From positions 1 through 62,901 of the forward strand of contig NZ_FWXX01000013.1 of the NCBI RefSeq assembly GCF_900176475.1: 62,901 nt of DNA, given 5' to 3'. The notes under the pieces are model-generated. The model was not told the origin of the DNA. It did no database searches and saw nothing but the letters and a program-made list of their open reading frames with translations. The DNA is from Tropicibacter naphthalenivorans. Lineage in GTDB: Bacteria; Pseudomonadota; Alphaproteobacteria; Rhodobacterales; Rhodobacteraceae. This document shows positions 36,469 through 45,975 of this stretch, in pieces; the stretch's first letter is position 1, and every line of letters starts with the position of its first letter. A program made the position numbers and the translations under genes.

Positions 36469-38508
36469 ATGGCACAGCTGAAACTGGAGAAGCAAGATTT
36501 CGACAACCTCGACCCAGGTGTCGACCTGAGCGAGATCGCGGCAGGCGCCGATATCCAAGAGGCGCTGTTCGGCGGTGCCCGGATGTATGTCTATGCGGCC
36601 AACAAGGAAACGCTGGTCGCGTTGTACCAGGACGAAGACCTGACGGAATTGCGTGCCAACCCCGTCGTCGCCGATGACAACGGCCGGTTCCCGATCATTC
36701 ACACACTCGAGGCGGTCTACGACATCCGCGTTTATTCCGCACAAGACCAGCTGCTGCTGGATCTGCCGGATGTGCGCGTGCGCGCGCCCGAATCCCTGAT
36801 CTTTTCCACCGTTCAGGACCTGACCGATGACGCCTTTTTGTCGTATGATGCGGGCTTTGGCCGTCAGGACGTCACCAAGAACGAGCTGATCCACGTCACC
36901 AACACCAACTTTTTCTACCGCGTCGCGCCCGAAACCGCGACCGATCACCATCTGACCACCGCTGGCGGCGTCAAGCTCTATGCCCAGATCACCTCGGCGG
37001 GCTATTACAACGCCGCCGCATGGAACCCGGCGGGCGACGGGATCGCCGATGACACCGCCGCGCTGCAAAACGCCATCGACTTTGCCCATGACAACGACGC
37101 CGACCTGTTCGTGCCGTCGGGCATCTATCTGGTCACCGGGCTGGTTCTGCCGGGCACCGTCACGGGCACCGACGAGCGCGGCAAATCCTTCCGTATCTTT
37201 GGCCAAAGCTATGGCGAACCCTTCGTGGTCGCAGGTCAGGGCGGGACCGTGCTGAAATCGGTCACCGACGCGCCGGTGCTGCGCGACATCCAGGACACCG
37301 ACCCGTCATCCAACGGCACCATGCGCATCGAGAACCTGCGCATCGACGCGCAGTCCGACACCACCCCGGCCATCCGGCTGGACAGCTTTTACGGCCTGTC
37401 GGTGATGCGCGATCTGGCGATCTATCAAAAGGGCTCGGGCGACGGGATCCTGATCACCTACTCGGCGACCACGGATTTCGACAACATCTATGTGCTGAAC
37501 TCGGACTTTGCCACGCCGGTTCTGGGCTTGGCACGCACCGGCGCCGGTGTGCGAGTGGCGACCTCGCACGACTCGGGGCTGGTGACTTTGCGCAAGGTCA
37601 CCTCGCGCGGCTTCCTGACCGGCTTTGACATCGGCGGCGGCAGCGGGGCGGAATACACGCTGACCATCTCGGAATGCGAATGCTCAACCGTGACCAACGG
37701 CATCCTGCTCAGCGGCACCAAAGGTGCGATCATCGAGAAATGCTACATGGAAGGCGGCGACGGCGGCATCGGCATCCAGGATGCGGGCGATTACACCTCG
37801 ATCGTGCACAACTACATCGCGCGCGGCTTTGCCGTGGGGATCGACGCCACCGCCACCACCTCCAAGGGCTCGCTCATCGAAGGCAACCTGATCTCGACCG
37901 GCTCGCGCGCCAACTCGGTTGGCATCGACGTGGCCTCTTCGGCGGGATTCGGCGGCTACAACAAGACCGTGCGCTCGAACTCTCTGGTCTATGTCGAAGG
38001 CACCAACGGCGTCACCGGCATCCGCATTTCGGGCACCGAGCCGCGCCTGAGCGTGGTCGACAACTGCTTTGACCCACGCGGCGACTGGTCCGGCACCGGC
38101 ACGAAGAAAATTCAGGACAACAGCACCGGGGGCATCTGCGGGCTGCTGCAAACCGGCGCGAACGGGTCTGAATTCGTGACGGTGACCAAAAGCGCGATCA
38201 ACTTTTACAAGGCCAACACCGCGCTGACCGAGGCCGGCGTCTCGGGCAGTGCGCTGGCCCTGCCCGATGGCAGCTACTTCCGCGCGGCGGCCACCACGCC
38301 GGTCACCGTCAACAGCTTTGACGCGGGCACCCAGGCCAACCGGCTGGTGATCCTGCGGGCCGAGAACGCCAACATGACCATCGCCGCGACCGCGCAGAAC
38401 AAGCTGAACGGTGGGGTGAACTTTACCGGGCCAGGGGTGCTGACGCTGATGATCGAGCGGATCGGCGCCTACAGCTATGCCTTTGAGATCAGCCGCAGCA
38501 ATTACTGA
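36469..38508 (+). CDS. Phage-tailspike-like pectate-lyase-fold protein
   Basis: The N-terminal about 110 residues (LFGGARMYVYAANKET, NPVVADDNGRFPIIH, YDIRVYSAQDQLLLD) match the head/adaptor domain common in phage tail fibres and tailspikes. From DGIADDTAALQNAIDFA (about 186) a pectate-lyase-3-type right-handed beta-helix runs to about residue 520, followed by a small C-terminal beta domain. There is no signal peptide. Likely roles are a polysaccharide lyase/depolymerase trimming the exported polymer, or a surface adhesin. The start is ATG with GAAGGAGA upstream, and a strong terminator follows. Length is 679 aa. Confidence 0.8.
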   Translation: MAQLKLEKQDFDNLDPGVDLSEIAAGADIQEALFGGARMYVYAANKETLVALYQDEDLTELRANPVVADDNGRFPIIHTLEAVYDIRVYSAQDQLLLDLPDVRVRAPESLIFSTVQDLTDDAFLSYDAGFGRQDVTKNELIHVTNTNFFYRVAPETATDHHLTTAGGVKLYAQITSAGYYNAAAWNPAGDGIADDTAALQNAIDFAHDNDADLFVPSGIYLVTGLVLPGTVTGTDERGKSFRIFGQSYGEPFVVAGQGGTVLKSVTDAPVLRDIQDTDPSSNGTMRIENLRIDAQSDTTPAIRLDSFYGLSVMRDLAIYQKGSGDGILITYSATTDFDNIYVLNSDFATPVLGLARTGAGVRVATSHDSGLVTLRKVTSRGFLTGFDIGGGSGAEYTLTISECECSTVTNGILLSGTKGAIIEKCYMEGGDGGIGIQDAGDYTSIVHNYIARGFAVGIDATATTSKGSLIEGNLISTGSRANSVGIDVASSAGFGGYNKTVRSNSLVYVEGTNGVTGIRISGTEPRLSVVDNCFDPRGDWSGTGTKKIQDNSTGGICGLLQTGANGSEFVTVTKSAINFYKANTALTEAGVSGSALALPDGSYFRAAATTPVTVNSFDAGTQANRLVILRAENANMTIAATAQNKLNGGVNFTGPGVLTLMIERIGAYSYAFEISRSNY

Positions 38509-38530
38509 CCGAACAGCGCGGCATAAAGAA

Positions 38531-38560
38531 ACGGGCGGCCCGCCAAGGGCCGCCCGTTTT
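38531..38560. terminator. Bidirectional rho-independent terminator
   Basis: A perfect 11-bp stem (ACGGGCGGCCC / GGGCCGCCCGT, loop GCCAA) is followed by TTTT on the plus strand and flanked by AAAGAAA, a U-tract on the minus strand. It sits between the convergent tailspike-like gene and the minus-strand block. Confidence 0.9.
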
Positions 38561-38582
38561 GCATCTGCGCCCTGCCCCACCA

Positions 38583-39461
38583 TCAGGTGGGCGGGGTGTT
38601 GTCCAGGATGGTGCGGGTGTTGGCCACGATGTTCTCGGGGCGCGAAGACCCGAACAGGATCGCATCCACCCCGCCGCCGGGGCACTGGTCGACCACGTGG
38701 CGCAGGCTGGCCTGGCCGCCCGCCGCGCCCGACGAGAACACCGACATGGCGATGTTGCGCGTCTTGCCCGAGGCAAAGCTGCTGACCACGGTTTCGGCCT
38801 TGGGGTTCATGCGAAAGCCCGCGAGGTTGTAGTTGGCGCAGACCCAAGGACGGTCCAGCCCGATCTTGTTGGTCAGCACATCCACCGCCTGCGGGTGGTT
38901 CATGGTGATGAAGCCCGGCTCGGCGCCAAGGCGGCGCTTGACGCCCTCGGCAAAGGCCTCGATTTCACGATGCGCCTCGATGGACATGAGCAGGTCAAAG
39001 GCGGCGTTCTGCAAGAACACCCCGCGCAGCGGCAGGCCCTTGCACATCAGCACCTCGATTTCCGCCAGCAGCTTCATGAAGCCGCCGAAGTTGCCCAGCA
39101 TCAGCCCCAGCCCCGCCGGGATCACCTGCAGCGCGTTGACCTGGAACAGGGTCTCCTTCAGCACCGAAGGCATGCTCTGGGCCGAGAGTTTGGACCAGTA
39201 TTTATGCGCATAGGGCAGGCAGGGCGAATAATACATGCCCGGGAACAGGTTGGACCGCCGCACCTCGTCAAAGACCGGCTCGAACCGGTCATGGGTGGTG
39301 AACATGAAATCCCGCACGCCGGCCTCATAGGCGGCGCCGATGACCTCGATGATGGCGTCGGGCTTGCTGAACTGTTCATACAGTTGCACCGCCTTGGCCT
39401 GGTTGGAATGGTTGACGCCCAGGAACTGGTTGTCGCCAAGGATCACACGACCAAAGCTCAT
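38583..39461 (-). CDS. Aldo/keto-reductase-like TIM-barrel protein, unsure
   Basis: This 292-aa soluble protein starts RVILGDNQFLGVNHS and ends near ILFGSSRPENI, which resembles the C-terminal cofactor-binding GSS/N motif of aldo/keto reductases. The barrel-like strand/helix pattern agrees, but the usual catalytic Tyr/Lys motif is not obvious. Its ATG overlaps the stop of the Gfo/Idh/MocA gene upstream (ATGA), so both act in one pathway, probably in making a modified sugar. The function is not established. Confidence 0.55.
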   Translation of the reverse strand: MSFGRVILGDNQFLGVNHSNQAKAVQLYEQFSKPDAIIEVIGAAYEAGVRDFMFTTHDRFEPVFDEVRRSNLFPGMYYSPCLPYAHKYWSKLSAQSMPSVLKETLFQVNALQVIPAGLGLMLGNFGGFMKLLAEIEVLMCKGLPLRGVFLQNAAFDLLMSIEAHREIEAFAEGVKRRLGAEPGFITMNHPQAVDVLTNKIGLDRPWVCANYNLAGFRMNPKAETVVSSFASGKTRNIAMSVFSSGAAGGQASLRHVVDQCPGGGVDAILFGSSRPENIVANTRTILDNTPPT

Positions 39462-40489
39462 TTCAGGCCCACCTTTCGCGCAATGGCGTCGATCATGCGA
39501 TCGACCTCGTAGCCGTCCACCAGACGGGGGGTGATGCCCTGCGGCACCTCGTCGTCCACGTGCAGGTTGCGCCCCAGGCAGGTGCCGATGAAATCCTCGA
39601 GCTCGAGCGAGAATTCCTCGCCGCGCAGGTAGAAGCCCACGTTCAGCGGGCGCGGCTGGGCGGCCAGGTCTTCGGCGCCTTCGGGCAGGTCCACACCCTC
39701 GCGCCAGGTCAGTTCGACGGCAGAGTTGTCGACGCGCACCTCGGCCTTTTCAAAGATCACGCGGAACTCGTTCACCGACTTGCGTTTCGTGGTGTCGCAC
39801 CAGTCGATGCGCATGTGGCCGGGGATGCCGCTTTCGTGGGTCCAGTCCACGTCGATGCGGTCGTCGGCCTTGGTGCAATGCACATGGGCCTTTTCCGCCG
39901 CCTCCACCTGCGCCACCCGGCCAAAGACGAAATGGCACAGGTCGATCAGGTGCGGGCCGTATTCGTTCAGCGCGCCGCCGCCGCGGCTGAAATCGCCCTG
40001 CCAGCTTTCGTCCGGCAAGGGTTTCGTCACCACGTTGCCCAGCATCGACGCCTCGTAGCGTTCGACGCGGCCCAGACGCCCGTCCGCCACCAGCGCACGC
40101 AGGCGCAGGAAGGTGGCGATGTAGCGCAGCACAAAGCCGGTCTGCGCGGGCACGCCCGTCGCCTCGGCCAGCTTGACCAGCTCCATGGACCGGTCCGGGT
40201 CCAGCGTCAGCGGCTTTTCCACGAAAACCGGGATGCCGTTCTTCAGCGCGGTTTCCGCCACCGGCGCGTGGAACCGCGTCGGGGTGGCGATCAGCACGCC
40301 CTTGGGGGCCGCGCCCTTGGCCATCGCCTCTTCGAGGCTGGCATAGGTGCGAAAGCCCAGCATCCCAAAGACGCGGCGGACGGATTTCTTGGGCTCACAG
40401 AGCGCCACGCCCTGCTTGCCCGCGTATTGCGCGGCCAGTGCAAGATGGGTCGCGCCCATCTTGCCGCCGCCGATCACGAGGATCGTCAT
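39458..40489 (-). CDS. Gfo/Idh/MocA-family sugar oxidoreductase
   Basis: An N-terminal Rossmann domain (LVIGGGKMGATHL, residues 4-16), the EKP signature in VFVEKPLTLD (about 96) and a C-terminal alpha/beta domain with GGGALNEYGPHLIDL define the family, which oxidises or reduces NDP-sugars or inositols with NAD(P). It sits between an NDP-sugar epimerase and the AKR-like gene. Length is 343 aa. Confidence 0.85.
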   Translation of the reverse strand: MTILVIGGGKMGATHLALAAQYAGKQGVALCEPKKSVRRVFGMLGFRTYASLEEAMAKGAAPKGVLIATPTRFHAPVAETALKNGIPVFVEKPLTLDPDRSMELVKLAEATGVPAQTGFVLRYIATFLRLRALVADGRLGRVERYEASMLGNVVTKPLPDESWQGDFSRGGGALNEYGPHLIDLCHFVFGRVAQVEAAEKAHVHCTKADDRIDVDWTHESGIPGHMRIDWCDTTKRKSVNEFRVIFEKAEVRVDNSAVELTWREGVDLPEGAEDLAAQPRPLNVGFYLRGEEFSLELEDFIGTCLGRNLHVDDEVPQGITPRLVDGYEVDRMIDAIARKVGLK

Positions 40490-40511
40490 GAGCAGTCTCC
40501 CCGCTTTGGGA

Positions 40512-41653
<1,142 letters not shown>

Positions 41654-41657
<4 letters not shown>

Positions 41658-42640
41658 GCGGTGTCCCTCTGTCGTGTCTGTTGTCCTGCCTCGTCCAGAA
41701 GGTCGGCCAGGAAAGTATCGGTGTCCCGCTGGGCGGGGGTGATGTCGATGTCGTCGAGCGTCTCGAGGATCGGCCCCAGCTGCGCCGGGTCATCCTCCAG
41801 CCCGAAGGTCGCCACGGCGCCGGGGGTAAAGACCCCCGCCTCGGCCACGTAAGGATTGTTGGTGACCACCGCGACCTTGAGGCTCTGGGCCTCGTAGCAG
41901 CGCACGGTGATGCCGCTTTGCAGCGGGTGGGCGTAGTCCAGCGTGGCGCGCGAGCGGGCGATGGCGGTCATCGCGTCCGCATAGGACATGGGCGTGAAAC
42001 TGATGTGACGGCGCAGGCGCCAGATCGGGCCGGGCGCGCGCAGGGCCTGCTTGAGGACCTCGAACCAGTTCGGCGCATAGAGAAAGACAAACGGCTTGCG
42101 CCCCGCGGGCAGCGCCGCCAGCACCCGGTCCACATAGGCCAGCCGGTCCGAGTGGATCTTCATCACCACCGACAGGTCGGTGTCGCGGCTGGGTTCAGGC
42201 GCGCGGGTCGCCGCCGAGAACAGATGCACCAGCGGCAGGCCGGTGTCACGCGCATCGGCGATGTCAAAGGTGCAGTAGCGGTCGCACAGGTGCAGCCAGT
42301 CCTTGGGCGACGGGTTGAACCGGAAGCTGTCAAAGTTGTAGCCAACGATGCGGGTGGCGTGACGGCGCAAGAGCTCCAGCGCGGCAGGCCCAAGCCCCCG
42401 GCCCTTGACGATCACCACCAGGTCGAACTGGCCCATCTGCGGCAGGCGGCGTTCCAGCTCGGCCAGCGTGGTCTTGCGCAGGCGGTCCAGCGCCAGCTTG
42501 CCCATGATCTTGCCCAGCGTGCTGGCGGGGTATTCCTCGTTGAGCATCTCGACGGCATAGCCCGCCCGTTCCAGCGCCGCGCCCAGATCCTTGTGGAAGG
42601 CGTAGAACGACAGCGGCGCGATCAGCAGACAGCGTTTCAT
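41654..42640 (-). CDS. CgeB-like glycosyltransferase (second of pair)
   Basis: A 328-aa protein with the GT-B-like layout of CgeB/spore-maturation-type glycosyltransferases: N-terminal LLIAPLSFYAFHKDLGAALERAG, a VVIVKGRGL strand, YNFDSFRFN, and C-terminal CYEAQSLKVAVVTNNP, the helix that grips the nucleotide sugar. It overlaps its paralogue upstream by 4 bp and the epimerase downstream by 4 bp. The substrate is unknown; the epimerase product is a candidate. Confidence 0.7.
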
Positions 42641-43611
42641 GCGGCGGCCTCGGCGGCGGTCATCCCCAGCAGGGTGCGGGCAAAGGCCTGAATGCGGTAC
42701 TCTTCGAACTCGGCCTCCGGGTCGGCCAGAGGCGTATCAAGGAACTCGGCCACGCCGGTGAAATCGAGGTCCTTGTAGATAAAGAACCGGTCCTCGGTGC
42801 CAAAGGCTTCGGAGCGGACCGAGCCGTTGTTGGTGATCACCTTCTTGCCGCCGCAGAGGTTTTCAAAGGTGCGCATGGTGTGGCCCGACTGCGCCTGATG
42901 GTTGGCAAAGTCAAAGGTCGCGGCGTTGCGTTCGACCATGGCGCGGAAATCCTCGGGCTTGATCGAGCGCAGGCTGACGCCGCGCGGGATGCGCCCCATG
43001 CGCAAAAAGCGCAGGTAGACCACCGGGCTCATCTTCATAAACGCCTCGAAGGCGATGCCGTGCTGCTGGCAATAGGCCTCAAAGGCCTTGATGGCGTCGT
43101 AGCGGCGCGGGTTCACGATGTTGCCCACGGTATAGACGCTGCGGGCGGGCGCGCGATCACGGGCCAGCCCCTGCATCTCGCGCGGGCAGAACAGCGGCAG
43201 GTAGTGAAAGCCATGGGCGCGGGCATCGGCGGGGTCAAAGGTATAGACCTCGTCGAACAGCGGCGCCTGGGCCAGGTAATCGTGGGTGGTCAGCGCATCC
43301 CAGTTGTACAGCACGAAATGCGCCTGCGGCTGAAGCTCGCGCAGGCGGGCCAGCGTTTCCGGCGCGATCTGATGCGCCTGCAGAAACACCACGCGGTCAT
43401 AGCGGGTGCCGGCGGTGTCCTCGATCATCTGCGCATGGCGGGCGGCGGTGGCGCGGCGGCAGCTTTCGGGGGCGAGCGTGCGCCAGGCCTTCATCCACAC
43501 CGATCCGGGCTGAATGTCGACGAAATCGACACTGGCGCCCAAGGCTTCGAATTCGCGGATGATCTTGGTGGTATATCCGTAATAATCGAGCCCGACGAAA
43601 AGAACCTTCAT
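42637..43611 (-). CDS. CgeB-like glycosyltransferase (first of pair)
   Basis: The start is placed at the ATG at 43611 (MKVLFVGLDYYGYTTKIIREF), since the frame further upstream is AT-rich leader DNA. The 324-aa product has the same layout as its neighbour: YNWDALTTHDYL, DEVYTFDPADARAHGFHYLPLF and, near the C-terminus, RTFENLCGGKKVITNN, typical of CgeB-family transferases. It is first in the minus-strand block and divergent from rmlC. Confidence 0.75.
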   Translation of the reverse strand: MKVLFVGLDYYGYTTKIIREFEALGASVDFVDIQPGSVWMKAWRTLAPESCRRATAARHAQMIEDTAGTRYDRVVFLQAHQIAPETLARLRELQPQAHFVLYNWDALTTHDYLAQAPLFDEVYTFDPADARAHGFHYLPLFCPREMQGLARDRAPARSVYTVGNIVNPRRYDAIKAFEAYCQQHGIAFEAFMKMSPVVYLRFLRMGRIPRGVSLRSIKPEDFRAMVERNAATFDFANHQAQSGHTMRTFENLCGGKKVITNNGSVRSEAFGTEDRFFIYKDLDFTGVAEFLDTPLADPEAEFEEYRIQAFARTLLGMTAAEAAA

Positions 43612-43849
43612 GTCGATAACGCTGCTTTCAAAATTCAAAATCAAAAAGAGACCCAAGGGCCGATGCAAACCATCCGCGCCCGTATAGAAGACGCGCCCCA
43701 ACCTGACAAGCCAATTGGCCGGGCTCGGCGGAGTGGCGCTGTCGCCTTGACCTGTTGGCGTCTAGGGCGTCTAAACGCGCGCAATGCCCTGCGGCAGGTC
43801 GCCCCTTAGTCACACGCAATTCCGCGCATTCAAAAAAGGAATTTTTCTC
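43612..43849. promoter_or_regulatory. Divergent promoter region between glycosyltransferase block and rmlC
   Basis: The 238-bp gap holds an 8-bp direct repeat GGCGTCTA (43757-43764 and 43766-43773). A candidate promoter for rmlC is TTGACC (43748-43753), a 16-bp spacer, then TCTAAA (43770-43775), with the repeat lying inside the spacer. The promoter call is by eye. Confidence 0.35.
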
Positions 43850-44404
43850 ATGAAAATCGAGGACACCCCGATCGAAGGTCTCAAGGTCCTGACGCCGCCA
43901 CGTTTTGGCGATGCGCGCGGCTTTTTCAGCGAAAGCTGGAACCACAAGCGCATGAGCGAGGCGGGGATGGACTACAACTTTGTGCAGGACAACCATTCGA
44001 TGTCCATGGCCGTGGGCACCCTGCGGGGGCTGCATTTCCAGTCGCCCCCCCACGCGCAGGCCAAGCTGGTGCGCTGCGGGCGCGGCCGCCTGTTCGACGT
44101 CGCCGTGGACATCCGCCACGGCAGCCCGACCTTTGGCCAGTGGTACGGGATCGAGCTGTCCTTTGAGAACGGCAAGCAGCTGATGATCCCGGCGGGCTTC
44201 CTGCATGGCTTTGTCACCCGCGAGCCCGAGACCGAGATCGTCTACAAGTGCACCGATTACTACGCGCCCGAGTGTGACGGCGCGGTGCGCTTTGACGATC
44301 CCGACATCGGCATCGACTGGGGTCTGGAAACCACGCCCACGCTCAGCGCCAAGGACGACGCCGCGCCGCGCCTCAAGGACCTGCCGGTGATCTTCACCCT
44401 GTAA
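43850..44404 (+). CDS. rmlC: dTDP-4-dehydrorhamnose 3,5-epimerase
   Basis: Third step of dTDP-L-rhamnose synthesis. It is a cupin with family hallmarks: FFSESWNHKRMSEAG, FVQDNHSMS, TLRGLHFQSPPHAQAKLVRC (catalytic His in RGLHFQ) and VAVDIRHGSPTFGQW. The ATG at 43850 has AAAAGGA about 9 bp upstream and gives 184 aa. It is 20 kb from rmlB-D-A and stands alone, divergent from the glycosyltransferases and next to the replication origin. Confidence 0.96.
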   Translation: MKIEDTPIEGLKVLTPPRFGDARGFFSESWNHKRMSEAGMDYNFVQDNHSMSMAVGTLRGLHFQSPPHAQAKLVRCGRGRLFDVAVDIRHGSPTFGQWYGIELSFENGKQLMIPAGFLHGFVTREPETEIVYKCTDYYAPECDGAVRFDDPDIGIDWGLETTPTLSAKDDAAPRLKDLPVIFTL

Positions 44405-44410
44405 TCCCAG

Positions 44411-44445
44411 GCGGGGCGGGTGCGTGTCATGCCCTGCCCCGCTTT
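44411..44445 (+). terminator. Probable terminator after rmlC
   Basis: GCGGGGC-GGG pairs with CCC-T-GCCCCGC (one bulge) 6 bp after the rmlC stop, followed by a short T run (TTTG). It separates rmlC from the origin. Confidence 0.5.
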
Positions 44446-44566
44446 GCCCTTGCCGCCCCCCGGATCAGAGCCTTTCCGGCCAGATCACACGGCGTCCTTC
44501 CCCAGCACATGCACCGGCCTTTGCCCCTTGTCGGCCCCTGTCGTGGGGCGCATTCGGCCTTTGGGG

Positions 44567-44744
44567 TGTTATATATGTGTTAGATATAGTGTTACGCCCT
44601 CTCAGAGGCCGATTTTTCCCAATCTTTCCAAAGCCTTGCAGACACCCCCGTGTGTAAAGTGGTGATTCTGCGTGTGTAAAGTGGTGATTCCCCGTGTGTA
44701 GAGTGGTGATTCGAGAATCGCCGCCCCCACACGCGCAGCGCGTG
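44567..44744. repeat. Replication origin, part 1: AT-rich stretch, three A-type iterons and a palindrome
   Basis: An AT-rich segment (44567-44594, TGTTATATATGTGTTAGATA...) is followed by three 20-bp direct repeats containing GTGTGTAAAGTGGTGATTC, at 44649-44668, 44671-44690 and 44693-44712 (22-bp steps; the third has one changed base). A 15-bp palindrome CACGCGC-A-GCGCGTG lies at 44730-44744, between the two iteron families. No clear DnaA box was found. Iterons upstream of an RPA-type initiator gene are the expected layout of oriV. Confidence 0.8.
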
Positions 44745-44797
44745 CATGAAACACGGACGACAACCCATTGAAACAGAGTCATTTTTTCAGCCCCAAG

Positions 44798-44895
44798 CGT
44801 GGGTGAAGTGTCGTTTCCCCGTGGGCGAAGTGTCGTTTTTCCCTTGGCGTGTGTGAAGTGTCGTTATAGGCTGGTCCGTGTGTGAAGTGTCGTTG
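44798..44895. repeat. Replication origin, part 2: four B-type iterons
   Basis: Four 19-bp direct repeats of CGTGKGYGAAGTGTCGTT occur at 44798-44816, 44820-44838, 44848-44866 and 44877-44895 (steps of 22, 28 and 29 bp). They share the GTGTG.AAGTG core with the A-type iterons but end TCGTT rather than GATTC. The last one ends 27 bp before the repA ATG, so RepA probably represses its own gene here. Confidence 0.85.
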
Positions 44896-44922
44896 CAAAC
44901 TGTCGCCCAAAGGAGCCCGCCC

Positions 44923-45954
44923 ATGACCACCGACTACCCTTTGTTGCCGGACCGTCACCCGCAGGGCGATTTCTTTGTCTGTGACATCCTCGATGCGGCC
45001 CCCAAGGGCGACGTCGGCTCGATGGAGCATCCGATCTTTTCGCTGTCGACCAAGCCCGACACCCGCCCCCGCAAGTACGAGCACAACGGCATGACGGTGG
45101 AGATCAAGCCCTCGACCGACGGGCTCGCCACGGTGCACGACCGCGACATCCTGATCTACTGCATCTCAAGCCTGATCAAAGGCATGAACGAGGGCAAGGA
45201 GCCGCAGCAGGTGATCCGCTTTCAGGCCGCCGACCTGCTCAAGGCCACCAACCGCATGACGACGGGCCGGGGCTATACGCTGCTCAAGGCGGCGATGGAG
45301 CGGCTGGCGGGCACGCGCATCTCCACCAACATCACCACCGGCGGGCAGGAGATCTTTGAAACCTTCGGGCTGATCGAACGCGCCCGCATCGTGCGCGAGA
45401 CCCGCGACGGGCGGATGCAGGAGGTCGAGGTCAAGCTCTCGGACTGGGTGTTCAACGCCATCCGCGCGCAAGAGGTGCTGACGCTGAGCCGCGAATACTT
45501 CCGCCTGCGCAAACCGCTGGAACGGCGCATCTATGAACTGGCGCGCAAGCACTGCGGCCGCCAGCCGGAATGGCGCGTGTCCATGGCGGTGCTGCAAAAG
45601 AAATGCGGGTCGGGGTCCACTCTGCGCGAATTCCGCCGTCTCGTGCTGGCGATCGCCAAGGAAGACGCCGAATACGGCCACATGCCCGATTATGAAATCC
45701 GCGTGGACGACGAAAAGGACCACCTGATCGCCCGCAGCCGCGGCACCGTCGGGCCGGACGCTTCGGACATCGTCGACATTCCCGCGCTCGACCCCGAGGT
45801 CTACGAGATGGCCCGCGCCGCCGCCCCCGGCTGGGACGTGCGGATGATCGAGCAGGAATGGCGCCGCTGGGCCACCGAGCGCCCGCGCAACCCGGAAATG
45901 GCCTTTCTGGGGTTCTGCCGCAAATGGGCCGAGCGACGCGGGCGGCCCAGCTAG
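44923..45954 (+). CDS. repA: Plasmid replication initiator RepA (RPA family)
   Basis: Binds the iterons and starts replication of this replicon. The RPA-family pattern is clear: GDFFVCDILDAAPKGDVGSMEHPIF near the N-terminus split by short variable bits, GLATVHDRDILIYCIS, DLLKATNR, FGLIERARIV, SREYFRLRKPLERRIYELARK, then the winged-helix-like second half. An open GTG at 44878 lies inside the last iteron, whereas the ATG at 44923 has AAAGGAG at 44909-44915, so I take 343 aa. The family is typical of roseobacter RepA plasmids. Confidence 0.95.
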   Translation: MTTDYPLLPDRHPQGDFFVCDILDAAPKGDVGSMEHPIFSLSTKPDTRPRKYEHNGMTVEIKPSTDGLATVHDRDILIYCISSLIKGMNEGKEPQQVIRFQAADLLKATNRMTTGRGYTLLKAAMERLAGTRISTNITTGGQEIFETFGLIERARIVRETRDGRMQEVEVKLSDWVFNAIRAQEVLTLSREYFRLRKPLERRIYELARKHCGRQPEWRVSMAVLQKKCGSGSTLREFRRLVLAIAKEDAEYGHMPDYEIRVDDEKDHLIARSRGTVGPDASDIVDIPALDPEVYEMARAAAPGWDVRMIEQEWRRWATERPRNPEMAFLGFCRKWAERRGRPS

Positions 45955-45975
45955 GACCGCCCTGACAGCTACAGC

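Noticed and set aside
36469-38508. Prophage remnant
   Set aside because: Only the single tailspike-like gene is present; there is no integrase, capsid, portal or lysis gene nearby.
44649-44895. Short regularly spaced repeats as a CRISPR array
   Set aside because: Units are 19-20 bp with spacers of only 2-10 bp, next to a replication initiator and without cas genes: they are iterons. The same reasoning applies to 51925-52016.
44878-44922. GTG start 15 codons upstream of repA
   Set aside because: It lies inside the last iteron; the ATG at 44923 has a strong ribosome site.
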